NCBI GenBank assembly: GCA_007128135.1
Contig: SKYA01000109.1
Coordinates: 1 to 61,383, forward strand
Length of the DNA stretch: 61,383 nt
Origin: Paracoccaceae bacterium
Lineage (GTDB): Bacteria > Pseudomonadota > Alphaproteobacteria > Rhodobacterales > Rhodobacteraceae
Direction of reading: 5' to 3'
Part shown: positions 1 to 7,887 of the stretch, piece by piece
How the letters are laid out: the number at the start of each line of letters is the position of its first letter
Position numbering within the stretch: the stretch's first letter is position 1
Translations under genes and position numbers: made by a program
The notes under the pieces: model-generated
What the model was told of the DNA's origin: nothing
What the model saw: the letters and a program-made list of their open reading frames with translations, nothing else
Database searches by the model: none

Positions 1-2
1 TC

Positions 3-536
3 ATGGCCATGCGCTGGTATTCGGTAAGCGTGCTGTCGAATTTCGAGAAGAAGGTGGCCGAGGCCATCCGCACGGCTGTGGCCGAGGCAGGGCTGGAAGA
101 GCAGATCGAGGAAGTGCTGGTGCCGACCGAGGAAGTGATCGAGGTGCGGCGCGGCAAGAAGGTGACCTCGGAGCGCCGCTTCATGCCCGGCTATGTGCTG
201 GTGCGCATGGAGATGTCACCAAGGGGGTATCACCTGATCAACTCGATCAACCGTGTCACCGGCTTTCTGGGCACGCAGGGCAAGCCGATGCCGATGCGTG
301 ACGACGAGGTGAACGCGATCCTCAACCGCGTGCAGGAAGGCGAAGAAGCCCCGCGCACGCTGATCCATTTCGAGATCGGTGAACAGGTCAAGGTCAATGA
401 CGGGCCGTTCGAAGGGTTCTCGGGTGTGGTCGAGGAAGTGGACGAAGGTGCCAATCGCCTGAAGGTGATGGTGTCCATCTTCGGCCGCGCCACCCCGGTC
501 GATCTGGAATTCACGCAGGTGTCCAAGGACATCTGA
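3..536 (+). CDS. nusG: Transcription termination/antitermination factor NusG
   Basis: Binds RNA polymerase, modulates pausing and Rho termination, and couples transcription to the ribosome. The 177-residue product is full length for the family. The N-terminal NGN domain (about residues 4-115) opens with RWYSV and contains the conserved FMPGYVLV stretch. A C-terminal KOW domain (about 125-177) carries the EQVKVNDGPF motif. It leads a nusG-rplK-rplA run, the usual bacterial order. The gene normally just upstream, secE, is not visible here but occurs at 53990-54187. The promoter lies outside the window. Confidence 0.97.
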   Translation: MAMRWYSVSVLSNFEKKVAEAIRTAVAEAGLEEQIEEVLVPTEEVIEVRRGKKVTSERRFMPGYVLVRMEMSPRGYHLINSINRVTGFLGTQGKPMPMRDDEVNAILNRVQEGEEAPRTLIHFEIGEQVKVNDGPFEGFSGVVEEVDEGANRLKVMVSIFGRATPVDLEFTQVSKDI

Positions 537-600
537 CGTGTCTCGCGTGGGAGGCTGTCGGGCGCGCCCGAACAAGGCCGGACCACTTAACCGTAACGAG

Positions 601-625
601 CCCCGGCACTCGCGTGTGCCCGGGG
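601..625 (+). promoter_or_regulatory. Leader hairpin before rplK
   Basis: An inverted repeat (CCCCGGCAC at 601-609, GTGCCCGGGG at 616-625, with one bulged C) sits in the 113-base nusG-rplK gap, 24 bases before the rplK start. A strong AAGGAG ribosome binding site follows at 637-642. L11 operons in many bacteria are controlled by L1 binding to the rplK leader. This hairpin could take part, but I cannot show an L1-type target from the sequence alone. Confidence 0.35.
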
Positions 626-649
626 TGAGGTGAAAGAAGGAGAGGCCGG

Positions 650-1102
650 ATGGCCAAGAAAGTGATCGGGCAGCTCAAGCTGCAAATTCCGGCGGGCAAG
701 GCGACTCCGTCCCCCCCTGTCGGCCCCGCCCTGGGTCAGCGCGGGATCAACATCATGATGTTCACCAAGGAATTCAACGCCCGCACGGCCGAACTCGAGC
801 CGGGCGCGCCGATTCCGTGTGTCATCACCTATTACCAGGACAAGTCCTTCACGATGGAACTCAAGACGCCGCCGGCGTCGTGGTATCTCAAGCGTGCAGC
901 GGGCCTGAAGCAGGTGGGCAAGCGTAATCGCGCGCGTGGCTCCGAAGCGCCGGGCCGCAATGTTGCAGGCACCGTCACCTCCAAGCAGGTGCGCGAGATT
1001 GCCGAGGCCAAGATGAAGGACCTCAACGCCAACAGCGTCGAGGCCGCAATGCAGATCATCGCCGGGTCCGCCCGGTCGATCGGTATCGAGGTGAAAGGGT
1101 AA
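650..1102 (+). CDS. rplK: 50S ribosomal protein L11
   Basis: Forms the GTPase-associated centre of the large subunit together with 23S rRNA and L10/L12. The 150-residue protein shows the L11 N-terminal domain ([34 protein letters not shown]) and the C-terminal RNA-binding domain ([16 protein letters not shown] to [11 protein letters not shown]). Its start is set by AAGGAG at 637-642. It is followed by rplA after four bases, so the two are translated from one mRNA. Confidence 0.98.
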   Translation: MAKKVIGQLKLQIPAGKATPSPPVGPALGQRGINIMMFTKEFNARTAELEPGAPIPCVITYYQDKSFTMELKTPPASWYLKRAAGLKQVGKRNRARGSEAPGRNVAGTVTSKQVREIAEAKMKDLNANSVEAAMQIIAGSARSIGIEVKG

Positions 1103-1106
1103 GGTC

Positions 1107-1805
1107 ATGGCAAAACTCGGAAAACGCACGAAGGCCGCCCGCGAAGCCTTTGCCGGCAAGGAAAATGTCTCGGTCGAGGAAGCACTGGAACTGATCCGGA
1201 CCAATGCAAATGCGAAATTCGATGAAACCGTCGAGATCGCGATGAATCTGGGTGTGGACCCGCGCCATGCCGACCAGATGGTGCGCGGTGTGGTCACTCT
1301 GCCCAACGGCACCGGCAAGACCGTGCGCGTGGCAGTCTTTGCACGCGGCCCCAAGGCCGACGAGGCAAAAGAGGCGGGCGCGGATATCGTCGGCGCAGAG
1401 GATCTGATGGAAACCATCCAGTCGGGCAAGATCGAGTTCGACCGCTGCATCGCGACGCCCGACATGATGCCCATCGTGGGCCGCCTGGGCAAGATCCTTG
1501 GCCCGCGCAACCTGATGCCCAACCCCAAGGTTGGCACGGTGACGATGGATGTGGCCGAAGCGGTGAAAAGCGCCAAGGGCGGTCAGGTGCAGTTCAAGGT
1601 CGAGAAGGCCGGCGTGATTCATGCCGGTGTCGGCAAGGTCTCGTTTGAACCTGCCAAGCTGGCCGAGAATGTCCGCGCCTTTGTCGATGCCGTGGCCAGG
1701 GCCAAACCCTCGGGGGCGAAGGGCGCCTATCTCAGGAAGGTGTCGCTGTCCTCGACCATGGGGCCGGGTGTCTCGGTGGACGTGACCAGCGCGACGCAGC
1801 GCTGA
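1107..1805 (+). CDS. rplA: 50S ribosomal protein L1
   Basis: Builds the mobile L1 stalk at the ribosomal E site and usually represses its own operon by binding the mRNA leader. The 232-residue product has the family signature around [15 protein letters not shown] (about residues 132-146) and the usual two-domain length. It lies four bases after rplK and ends 24 bases before a strong intrinsic terminator, so the visible nusG-rplK-rplA unit closes here. The rplJ-rplL genes that often follow are absent. Confidence 0.98.
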   Translation: MAKLGKRTKAAREAFAGKENVSVEEALELIRTNANAKFDETVEIAMNLGVDPRHADQMVRGVVTLPNGTGKTVRVAVFARGPKADEAKEAGADIVGAEDLMETIQSGKIEFDRCIATPDMMPIVGRLGKILGPRNLMPNPKVGTVTMDVAEAVKSAKGGQVQFKVEKAGVIHAGVGKVSFEPAKLAENVRAFVDAVARAKPSGAKGAYLRKVSLSSTMGPGVSVDVTSATQR

Positions 1806-1829
1806 TCCTGCGCGACACAACAGGAAAGA

Positions 1830-1854
1830 GGCGGCCTCCCGGGCCGCCTTTTTT
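1830..1854 (+). terminator. Intrinsic terminator of the nusG-rplK-rplA unit
   Basis: A GC-rich 7-bp stem (GGCGGCC at 1830-1836, GGCCGCC at 1842-1848) with a 5-base loop is followed directly by six T residues. It lies just after the rplA stop and before the convergent ABC transporter gene. Confidence 0.9.
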
Positions 1855-1884
1855 CGTGGCCATGCCATGGGGCGGGATGGACGC

Positions 1885-3672
1885 CTATGCGGCGCGGTCG
1901 GCGGTGAATTGCAGTCGTGCCAGACGCGCATAAAGCCCGCCCTGCGCCACCAGTTCGTCATGCGTGCCGGTCGCGGTGATGCGGCCCTCGTCGAAGACCA
2001 CGATCCGGTCAGCCTGTTTGACCGTCGCCAGCCGGTGCGCGATCACGATCATCGTGCGCCCGTTAGACAGGTGATCGACCGCGCGCTGAACGGCGGCCTC
2101 GGATTCGGCATCAAGGGCCGAGGTTGCCTCGTCCAGCAGCAGGATCGGGGCATCGCGCAGGATGGCACGGGCAATCGCCACCCGCTGCTTCTGCCCGCCC
2201 GAAAGCAGAACCCCACGCTCGCCCAGTTCGGTGGCGTAGCCTTCGGGCAGCCGGGTCAGGAACTCATCCGCCGCCGCTGCCTTTGCCGCCGCGATCACCT
2301 CGGCATCCGAGGCGCCGGGCCGGCCGAAGCGTATATTCTCCATCGCGGAGGTGGCAAAGATGGCCGGGTCCTGCGGCACCAGCGCAATCGCCTTGCGGAA
2401 ATCGTCGCGCCGCATGTCGCGCAGATCCACCCCGTCGATGCGCACCGCACCGCTGTCGGGGTCGTAATGGCGCAAGAGCAGTTGCAGGATGGTTGTCTTG
2501 CCCGCGCCCGAGGGGCCGACCAGTGCGACCGTCTCGCCCGGCGTGATTCGCAGGCTCACGCTGTCCAGCGCCTGCTGTCCGGGGCGCATCGGGTAGGAGA
2601 AACGCACCTGGTCGAACCGCACCTCGCCGCGGGTGGGACGGGGCAGGGGCACGGGGTTTGCCGGGTCCTGCACGACATCCTCGGAGGTGAGAAGTTCCAT
2701 GAGCCGTTCGGTCGCGCCCGCCGCGCGCTGGAGTTCCGACCAGATCTCGGACAGCGCACCCACCGACCCCGCGACGATCACGGCATAGATCACGAACTGT
2801 GCCAGTTCCCCGGGCGACATGACTCCCTCTGCCACATCGCGCGCGCCGACCCAAAGCGTGCCCAGAATCCCGGCAAAGACCAGAAGAATCACGATGACCG
2901 TCAGCAGCGCGCGGGTAAAGATACGCCGCCGCGCGACGTCGAAACTGGTCTCGGTCACACGGTCGAATGCCGCGCGCGAGGCGGCCTCGTGGGTGTTGGC
3001 CTGCACGGTCTGAACTGAACTCAGTGCCTCGGAGGCATTGCCCGAGGAGGCCGCGATCCAGTCCTGGTTCTCGCGGCTCAGGCGGCGCAGTTTTCGCCCC
3101 ATCACCACGATGGGAACGATGATGACCGGCACCATCAGCAGCACGAAGCCCATCAGCTTGGCCGAAGTCAGTCCCAGCAGGATCAGCCCGCCGATCAGCA
3201 TCAGCGCGTTCCTCAGCGCGATCGACACCGAAGAGCCGATCACCGACTGGATCAGCGTAGTGTCAGTGGTCAGCCGCGAGAGCACCTCGCCGGTCATGAT
3301 CCGCTCGTAAAACGCCGGTGAGCGGTCGATCACGCGCGCAAAGAGGGCCTTGCGGATATCGACCACGATCCGTTCGCCAAGCCGCGTCACGAAATAGTAT
3401 CGCAGCCCCGTGCCCAGCGCGAGCAGCACCGCAAGCCCCAGTGCGCCTGCGAAATACTGGTTCATCTGCGCCATCTCGCGCGCCTCGAACCCGTCCACCA
3501 CGCGGCGCACCGCAAGCGGCAGGGTCAGCGTGATCGCCGAAGTCGCGACAAGCGCGAAAAGCGCGATCGCCAGCAGGCCACGATAGGGGCGCATGAAGGG
3601 CCAAAGGCCGCGCAGGGCGCCGATATTCTTCGATTTGGCGCGGTCATCCTGCGCAGCACTGGTGTCGGTCAT
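1885..3672 (-). CDS. ABC exporter, fused membrane and ATPase domains (MsbA/ABCB type)
   Basis: A half-transporter of 595 residues that would work as a homodimer in the inner membrane, exporting a lipid or drug-like substrate. The membrane domain (about residues 30-310) has six predicted helices. The nucleotide-binding domain carries Walker A GPSGAGKTT (about 385-393), signature LSGGQKQR, Walker B ILLLDEATSALD and the H-loop IAHRL. Rhodobacteraceae carry several such exporters and the substrate cannot be read from sequence. It is a single gene convergent with rplA; the long AT-rich gap upstream (3673-3980) may hold its promoter. Confidence 0.93.
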   Translation of the reverse strand: MTDTSAAQDDRAKSKNIGALRGLWPFMRPYRGLLAIALFALVATSAITLTLPLAVRRVVDGFEAREMAQMNQYFAGALGLAVLLALGTGLRYYFVTRLGERIVVDIRKALFARVIDRSPAFYERIMTGEVLSRLTTDTTLIQSVIGSSVSIALRNALMLIGGLILLGLTSAKLMGFVLLMVPVIIVPIVVMGRKLRRLSRENQDWIAASSGNASEALSSVQTVQANTHEAASRAAFDRVTETSFDVARRRIFTRALLTVIVILLVFAGILGTLWVGARDVAEGVMSPGELAQFVIYAVIVAGSVGALSEIWSELQRAAGATERLMELLTSEDVVQDPANPVPLPRPTRGEVRFDQVRFSYPMRPGQQALDSVSLRITPGETVALVGPSGAGKTTILQLLLRHYDPDSGAVRIDGVDLRDMRRDDFRKAIALVPQDPAIFATSAMENIRFGRPGASDAEVIAAAKAAAADEFLTRLPEGYATELGERGVLLSGGQKQRVAIARAILRDAPILLLDEATSALDAESEAAVQRAVDHLSNGRTMIVIAHRLATVKQADRIVVFDEGRITATGTHDELVAQGGLYARLARLQFTADRAA

Positions 3673-3980
3673 TCAATCTGGCTCATGCGGCTGTCGGGTT
3701 GGGTTTAGGTCACCCGGTGTCATGGAGCAAGCCCCGAGCATCGCATTCACCCTATGCCCCCGTCGTCACCCGGGACACCGTTACCCGATCCATAAATGCA
3801 TGAAGTGAAGAAAACGTATTCAAACGCAAATATAATAGAAGAATATTTTGCAACTGCGACATTTCATTCACATATCTTGCAAGATTCTTCGAATTTTGTC
3901 AGTGATTACGAAGAATAGGCGACCCGGCTCATGCTATTTCTTCCGCGCCATCCCAGAGGATGGTCCGACAGGAGAGAGAA
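3673..3980. promoter_or_regulatory. AT-rich divergent promoter region with repeated GAAGAAT half-sites
   Basis: This 308-base gap separates the ABC exporter from uspA. Bases about 3790-3920 are much richer in A/T than the rest of the window. The word GAAGAAT occurs at 3838-3844 and 3910-3916 and inverted (ATTCTTC) at 3884-3890. The last two form arms ATTCTTCG (3884-3891) and CGAAGAAT (3909-3916). A perfect 10-bp palindrome, TCTTGCAAGA, lies at 3875-3884. This looks like an operator or promoter region for uspA; the regulator is unknown. Confidence 0.5.
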
Positions 3981-4415
3981 ATGTCACATATTTATCTGAT
4001 TGCCTTTGATGGCAGCAACGCGAGCCATCGCGCACTGGCTTACGGGGTCGAACGGGCGCGCGCCTCGGGTGCGCGGCTGGTTCTGGCGCATGTCCTGGAA
4101 TGGTCACCCTATTCCTTCCTCACCGCCGAGGAACTGGCCGAGCGTCACAAGCGGCGCAACCAGGAGGTCGGCAGGGCGCAAGACATCATCCTGAAGCCGA
4201 TGGAGGAGAAGCTCACCCGCGAAGGGGTCGAGGTGGAAACCGTGGTGCGCTACGGCCATGTTGCCGAAACCCTCTGCGCACTGGCCGAAGAGTTCGAGGT
4301 GACGCAGATCATCATCGGTCGCACGGGTGACTCGTCGCTTCAGAAACGGATCTTCGGGTCCGTCTCGGTCACGCTCGCGCAGGCCGCCCCGGTGCCCTGC
4401 ACCATCGTTCCGTAA
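3981..4415 (+). CDS. Universal stress protein, UspA family
   Basis: A single-domain UspA-fold protein of 144 residues. It begins with the beta-strand IYLIAFDGS and ends with the nucleotide-binding type GRTGDSSLQKRIFGSVS stretch, resembling the G-2x-G-9x-G(S/T) pattern of ATP-binding members. The start at 3981 is preferred over the in-frame ATG at 3960 because GGAGAG at 3971-3976 is correctly spaced from it. A transporter gene follows after 21 bases in the same direction, suggesting joint expression and a role in regulating uptake under stress; that link is inference. Confidence 0.93.
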   Translation: MSHIYLIAFDGSNASHRALAYGVERARASGARLVLAHVLEWSPYSFLTAEELAERHKRRNQEVGRAQDIILKPMEEKLTREGVEVETVVRYGHVAETLCALAEEFEVTQIIIGRTGDSSLQKRIFGSVSVTLAQAAPVPCTIVP

Positions 4416-4436
4416 GCACCGGCAGGAGAAATAATC

Positions 4437-5963
4437 ATGAAACGTCTTTTCGCGGCCCTGGCCGCCATGCTGCCGCTGGCAGCCCCCGCCCATGCGAATT
4501 TCGCCGAAACCGTGGACACGGTATTCGCCGCGTCCACCGGGTGGTTCGTCAACCTGATCTTCGCCAATCTGCCCGGCACCCAGATCCCATGGATCGTGGG
4601 CTGGCTGGTGATCGGCGCCGTGGTTTTCACCCTGTATTTCGGCTTCATCCAGTTCCGCGCCTTCGGTCACGCGCTCCAGATCGTGCGTGGCAAGTATTCC
4701 GACCCGAAGGATGCCGGCGAGGTCAGCCCGTTTCAAGCCCTGACCGCCGCGCTGTCGGGCACTGTGGGCCTTGGCAATATCGCCGGGGTGGCCGTCGCCG
4801 TGTCCATCGGCGGGGCGGGCGCCACCTTCTGGATGATCCTCGCGGGTCTTCTCGGCATGGCGTCGAAATTCACCGAATGCACATTGGGCGTGAAATACCG
4901 CAATGAATACCCCGATGGCACTGTCTCGGGTGGCCCGATGTATTACATCAAGAAAGGATTCGAGGAGCGTGGTCTGCCGCTCGGGGCCTTCATGGCGGTG
5001 ATGTTCTCGATCTTCTGCGTGCTGGGCGCACTGGGCGGTGGCAACATGTTCCAGGCCAATCAGGCCGCAAGCCAGGTCCAGAGCGTGCTGGGCATTCCGG
5101 CCTGGGTGACCGGGCTGGTCCTGTCGGGGATCGTCTTTGCCGTCATCGTGGGCGGGATCAAGTCCATCGCGCGCGTGACCGAGAAGGTCGTGCCCTTCAT
5201 GGGGATCGGCTATTTCCTCGTGGGCATGCTGATTCTGATCATGAATGCCGACATGATCCTGTGGGCCTTTGGTGAAATCCTGCGCGGTGCCTTCACCGAC
5301 ACGGGCATTGTCGGCGGCATGATCGGCGCGATCATCCAGGGCTTCCGGCGCGCGGCCTTCTCGAACGAGGCCGGGATCGGTTCGGCAGCGATTGCCCACT
5401 CGGCCGTTCGCACCAAGGAACCGATCAGCGAGGGCTTTGTCTCGCTGCTCGAGCCCTTCATCGACACGGTCATCATCTGCACCATGACCGCGCTGGTCAT
5501 CATCATCACGCAGCAGCTGCTCATCGATGCCGAAACCGGGCGCTACATCCTCAACGAGGCCGGGCGCATCGCGACAGTATCGGGCGCGACGGGTGGTGTG
5601 CCGATCACCTCGGCAGCCTTCGGGGCGGTCTTTGGCTGGGCCCCCTATGCGCTGTCGCTGGCGGTGTTCCTGTTCGCCTTCTCGACCATGATCACCTGGT
5701 CCTATTACGGCATGAAATCCTGGACCTACATGTTCGGCGAGGGCCGGACCAAGGAGATGACCTTCAAGGTGATCTTCTGCGTCTTCGTCTTCATCGGTGC
5801 TGTCTCCAGCCTTGATGCCGTGATCGACTTCTCGGATGCGGCGCTGTTTGCGATGGCTATCGTGAACATCATCGCGCTGTATTTCCTGATGCCGATCGTC
5901 AAGCGCGAGCTGAACAGCTACCTGTCGCGCATGAAATCGGGACAGATCGTGGCCTTCAAGTAG
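4437..5963 (+). CDS. Sodium:alanine/glycine symporter (AGCS family)
   Basis: Imports alanine or glycine with sodium across the inner membrane. The 508-residue protein has the usual multi-helix AGCS architecture and family motifs such as GTVGLGNIAGVA (about residues 105-116), GGPMYYI and FSNEAGIGSAAIAHSA. Unlike many relatives it begins with a signal-peptide-like segment (MKRLFAALAAMLPLAAPAHA) before the first conserved region, which would place the N terminus in the periplasm if cleaved. It is cotranscribed with the upstream UspA gene and followed by an intrinsic terminator-like hairpin. Confidence 0.95.
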   Translation: MKRLFAALAAMLPLAAPAHANFAETVDTVFAASTGWFVNLIFANLPGTQIPWIVGWLVIGAVVFTLYFGFIQFRAFGHALQIVRGKYSDPKDAGEVSPFQALTAALSGTVGLGNIAGVAVAVSIGGAGATFWMILAGLLGMASKFTECTLGVKYRNEYPDGTVSGGPMYYIKKGFEERGLPLGAFMAVMFSIFCVLGALGGGNMFQANQAASQVQSVLGIPAWVTGLVLSGIVFAVIVGGIKSIARVTEKVVPFMGIGYFLVGMLILIMNADMILWAFGEILRGAFTDTGIVGGMIGAIIQGFRRAAFSNEAGIGSAAIAHSAVRTKEPISEGFVSLLEPFIDTVIICTMTALVIIITQQLLIDAETGRYILNEAGRIATVSGATGGVPITSAAFGAVFGWAPYALSLAVFLFAFSTMITWSYYGMKSWTYMFGEGRTKEMTFKVIFCVFVFIGAVSSLDAVIDFSDAALFAMAIVNIIALYFLMPIVKRELNSYLSRMKSGQIVAFK

Positions 5964-5975
5964 CCTTGCGGATCG

Positions 5976-6003
5976 GGCGCCGGGCCTTGTCCGGCGCCTT
6001 TCG
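5976..6003 (+). terminator. Terminator after the symporter gene
   Basis: An 8-bp GC stem (GGCGCCGG at 5976-5983, CCGGCGCC at 5991-5998) with a 7-base loop is followed by TTT. It starts 13 bases after the symporter stop codon. The T run is short. Confidence 0.65.
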
Positions 6004-6017
6004 CCGGAAGAACTGCA

Positions 6018-6046
6018 AGCCCCGGCGCTCAAGAAGCGCCGGGGCT
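6018..6046 (-). terminator. Strong hairpin downstream of the minus-strand phosphatase-like gene
   Basis: A perfect 12-bp stem (AGCCCCGGCGCT at 6018-6029, AGCGCCGGGGCT at 6035-6046) with a 5-base loop. Read on the minus strand it lies about 90 bases beyond the stop of the gene ending at 6137. It has no clear T run on either strand, so it may be a barrier or a processing signal as well as a terminator. Confidence 0.45.
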
Positions 6047-6136
6047 GTTGCGTCAAGTCGCGCCTGCATGGTTACTCGCAGTCGCGTGCAGCGTCACCGG
6101 CGGATGCGCCACCCCCGGCACCGGCAGAAGGACGCC

Positions 6137-6640
6137 TCAGGACTGTTTCGGCGCAACCATGCTGCGGACGAGATGCACCTCGCCCGCGCTGTCGGTGGTG
6201 ACGATCACCAGATTGCCATAGCTCAGCGGCGGATCGTCAGGCAGGTCCAGCCCGGCCCAGATGGCGCGAAGATTGTTCTTGTTGCCGATCCAGACAATGC
6301 TGCGTCCGGCCGCGCTGCGCGCAAGGCGCGGGGCGAGCCGTGCAGGCGGCAGGGTCTGCACGCTCAGGCCGCGCGCCTGCGCCAGCGGGGCCGCGGTCTG
6401 CAGGTTGCGCGCGACGGCCAGGGTATGGATCGCGTCGATGGGCACACCCTCCAGAGCCTTGACAAAGGCCGCGGCGCGGTGATGCCCGAGGGCGCTGAGC
6501 ACCTCTTCGTCGCGGTCGGCATGGCGATAGATGATGAGCCTGCTGCCAGGCGCAAGCTCGGAACGGGCCGACCGTCCCACCGGTGCGCAAGCCGCAGCAG
6601 CGCACAGTACTCCTGACAGGAAAGAGCGTCTTGCGATCAT
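6137..6640 (-). CDS. Histidine-phosphatase-like exported lipoprotein
   Basis: A 166-residue protein with a leader containing twin arginines at residues 4-5 and a possible lipobox cysteine at 18. The mature part has YRHADR (38-43), reminiscent of the RHG catalytic motif of the histidine phosphatase superfamily. A later WIGNKNN stretch sits where the second catalytic histidine (GHxxN) is expected, so activity is doubtful. The start at 6640 follows a purine-rich GAGAGG site; a longer upstream frame has no leader. Function unknown, probably in the cell envelope. Confidence 0.7.
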   Translation of the reverse strand: MIARRSFLSGVLCAAAACAPVGRSARSELAPGSRLIIYRHADRDEEVLSALGHHRAAAFVKALEGVPIDAIHTLAVARNLQTAAPLAQARGLSVQTLPPARLAPRLARSAAGRSIVWIGNKNNLRAIWAGLDLPDDPPLSYGNLVIVTTDSAGEVHLVRSMVAPKQS

Positions 6641-6742
6641 CCCGGCGCGTCCCTCTCGCGACGCGCAAGAATAGCACCGTCGTCCCCGGCCCGGCAAGAT
6701 CTCGCACGCCGGTTTTGCGGGTGCGGCGCGCGGCAGCGGTCT

Positions 6743-7360
6743 TCATGCCGCCCTTGTCAGCTTCAGATAGGTGAACAGTCCCAGCGCGGTCAGCGGTGTC
6801 TCCTCGACCAGTTGCAGACAGCCCACGCCCAGCACGCGCTCCTTGGAGAAGTTCGAGTGCCAGCCGATCAGGTCGGCCAGTGGCGCGAATCCGCGCTCGA
6901 CCCAGCCCAGCCAACCCTCTTCGCGGGCGAAATGGTTGACCAGCAGGATCTGCCCGCCGGGGCGACACACCCGCGCCATTTCGGCCATGACCTGTTCGGG
7001 ATCGGGCACGACCGAGATCAGGTGCATCGCCACCACCGTGTCGAAGCTCGCATCCTCGAAATCGAGCGCGCGCGCGTCCATCTGACGCAATTCCTTCACA
7101 TGCCAGAGATTCTCCTCGGCGACCTTGGCGCGGGCGCGTTCGAGCATGTCTTCGGAGAAATCTATTCCCGTGACCTCGATCTCGGGCGCGTAATACGGCA
7201 GGGCCAGGCCGGTGCCGACACCGACTTCCAGCACCTGCCCGCCGGTCTGGTTGACAACTCTGGTGGCGTGACGCCGTCCGGCATGGGTGATGCGGCCGAA
7301 GGTCATGTCATAGATCGGCGCCCAACGGCGATAGCTCGAGGTGATGGCTTCGGGTTTCAC
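6743..7360 (-). CDS. pmtA: SAM-dependent methyltransferase, probably phosphatidylethanolamine N-methyltransferase
   Basis: A class I methyltransferase of 205 residues. The SAM-binding motif LEVGVGTGL (about residues 44-52) is followed by an acidic ribose-binding strand (EVTGIDFS) and a UbiE/PmtA-like C-terminal half. The opening YRRWAPIYDMTFG and the overall length match the Rhodobacter-type PmtA, which makes phosphatidylcholine from phosphatidylethanolamine. UbiE-like alternatives are possible. It starts with GTG. A perfect TetR-like palindrome lies 37 bases upstream, so a repressor may control it. Confidence 0.75.
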   Translation of the reverse strand: MKPEAITSSYRRWAPIYDMTFGRITHAGRRHATRVVNQTGGQVLEVGVGTGLALPYYAPEIEVTGIDFSEDMLERARAKVAEENLWHVKELRQMDARALDFEDASFDTVVAMHLISVVPDPEQVMAEMARVCRPGGQILLVNHFAREEGWLGWVERGFAPLADLIGWHSNFSKERVLGVGCLQLVEETPLTALGLFTYLKLTRAA

Positions 7361-7397
7361 GGTCAGGGCCTCGCTCGGGATTTTGACTGAACTGGGC

Positions 7398-7422
7398 TTT
7401 TATTGACCGCCGGTCAATAAAA
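7398..7422. promoter_or_regulatory. 25-bp palindrome, TetR-like operator upstream of the PmtA-like gene
   Basis: Two perfect 12-base arms (TTTTATTGACCG at 7398-7409 and CGGTCAATAAAA at 7411-7422) flank one central C. The core TTGACCG-C-CGGTCAA has the length and symmetry typical of TetR-family operators. It lies between the methyltransferase start at 7360 and the upstream erpA-like gene, so it most likely controls the methyltransferase. No TetR gene is present in the window. Confidence 0.7.
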
Positions 7423-7477
7423 ACCCGGTTGGCTGAGACCAAAATTTTCGTGAAGCCTGTCAGACAGGCGGCAGGGG

Positions 7478-7810
7478 TTACATCGAGAAACTGATGCCGC
7501 ACCCACAGCTTGAGCTGGCATTGGGGTTGTCGATGACGAAGCGCGCGCCGATCAGTTCCTCGGTGAAGTCGATCACGGCGTTTTCCAGAAAGGGCAGCGA
7601 GACCGGGTCGATCAGCACCTGCATTCCATCCTTTTCCAGCACCAGATCATCCTCGGCGGGCTGATCGAAGCGGATATCATACTGAAACCCCGAACATCCG
7701 CCGCCCTCGACCGCGACACGCAACGGCTTGACCTCGCCGCTGTCTTCGGCGATTTCGGCCAGACGACGATAGGCACGGTCGCTGACGCGCGGGGGCAGGG
7801 TGAGGGTCAT
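7478..7810 (-). CDS. erpA: A-type iron-sulfur cluster carrier (ErpA/IscA family)
   Basis: Carries and delivers iron-sulfur clusters to target enzymes. The 110-residue protein has the three invariant cysteines: Cys39 in GGGCSGFQY and Cys102/Cys104 in SSCGCGISF. ErpA and IscA cannot be separated safely by eye. The conserved position next to dgt, facing the other way, matches the ErpA-like gene of other Rhodobacteraceae. The 77-base gap between its start and the chosen dgt start would hold both promoters. Confidence 0.92.
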   Translation of the reverse strand: MTLTLPPRVSDRAYRRLAEIAEDSGEVKPLRVAVEGGGCSGFQYDIRFDQPAEDDLVLEKDGMQVLIDPVSLPFLENAVIDFTEELIGARFVIDNPNASSSCGCGISFSM

Positions 7811-7887
7811 CGGGCACGCCTTATTTCCGAGTGCTTTGCTCTGATATAAGCCGGGACAGGGCCTGCGGCAAGATGGTGGGAGAGACG

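Noticed and set aside
4104-6056. Very long minus-strand frame opposite uspA and the symporter gene
   Set aside because: Rich in His, Asp and Gly, as expected for a frame opposite GC-rich coding DNA; the plus strand has clear conserved domains.
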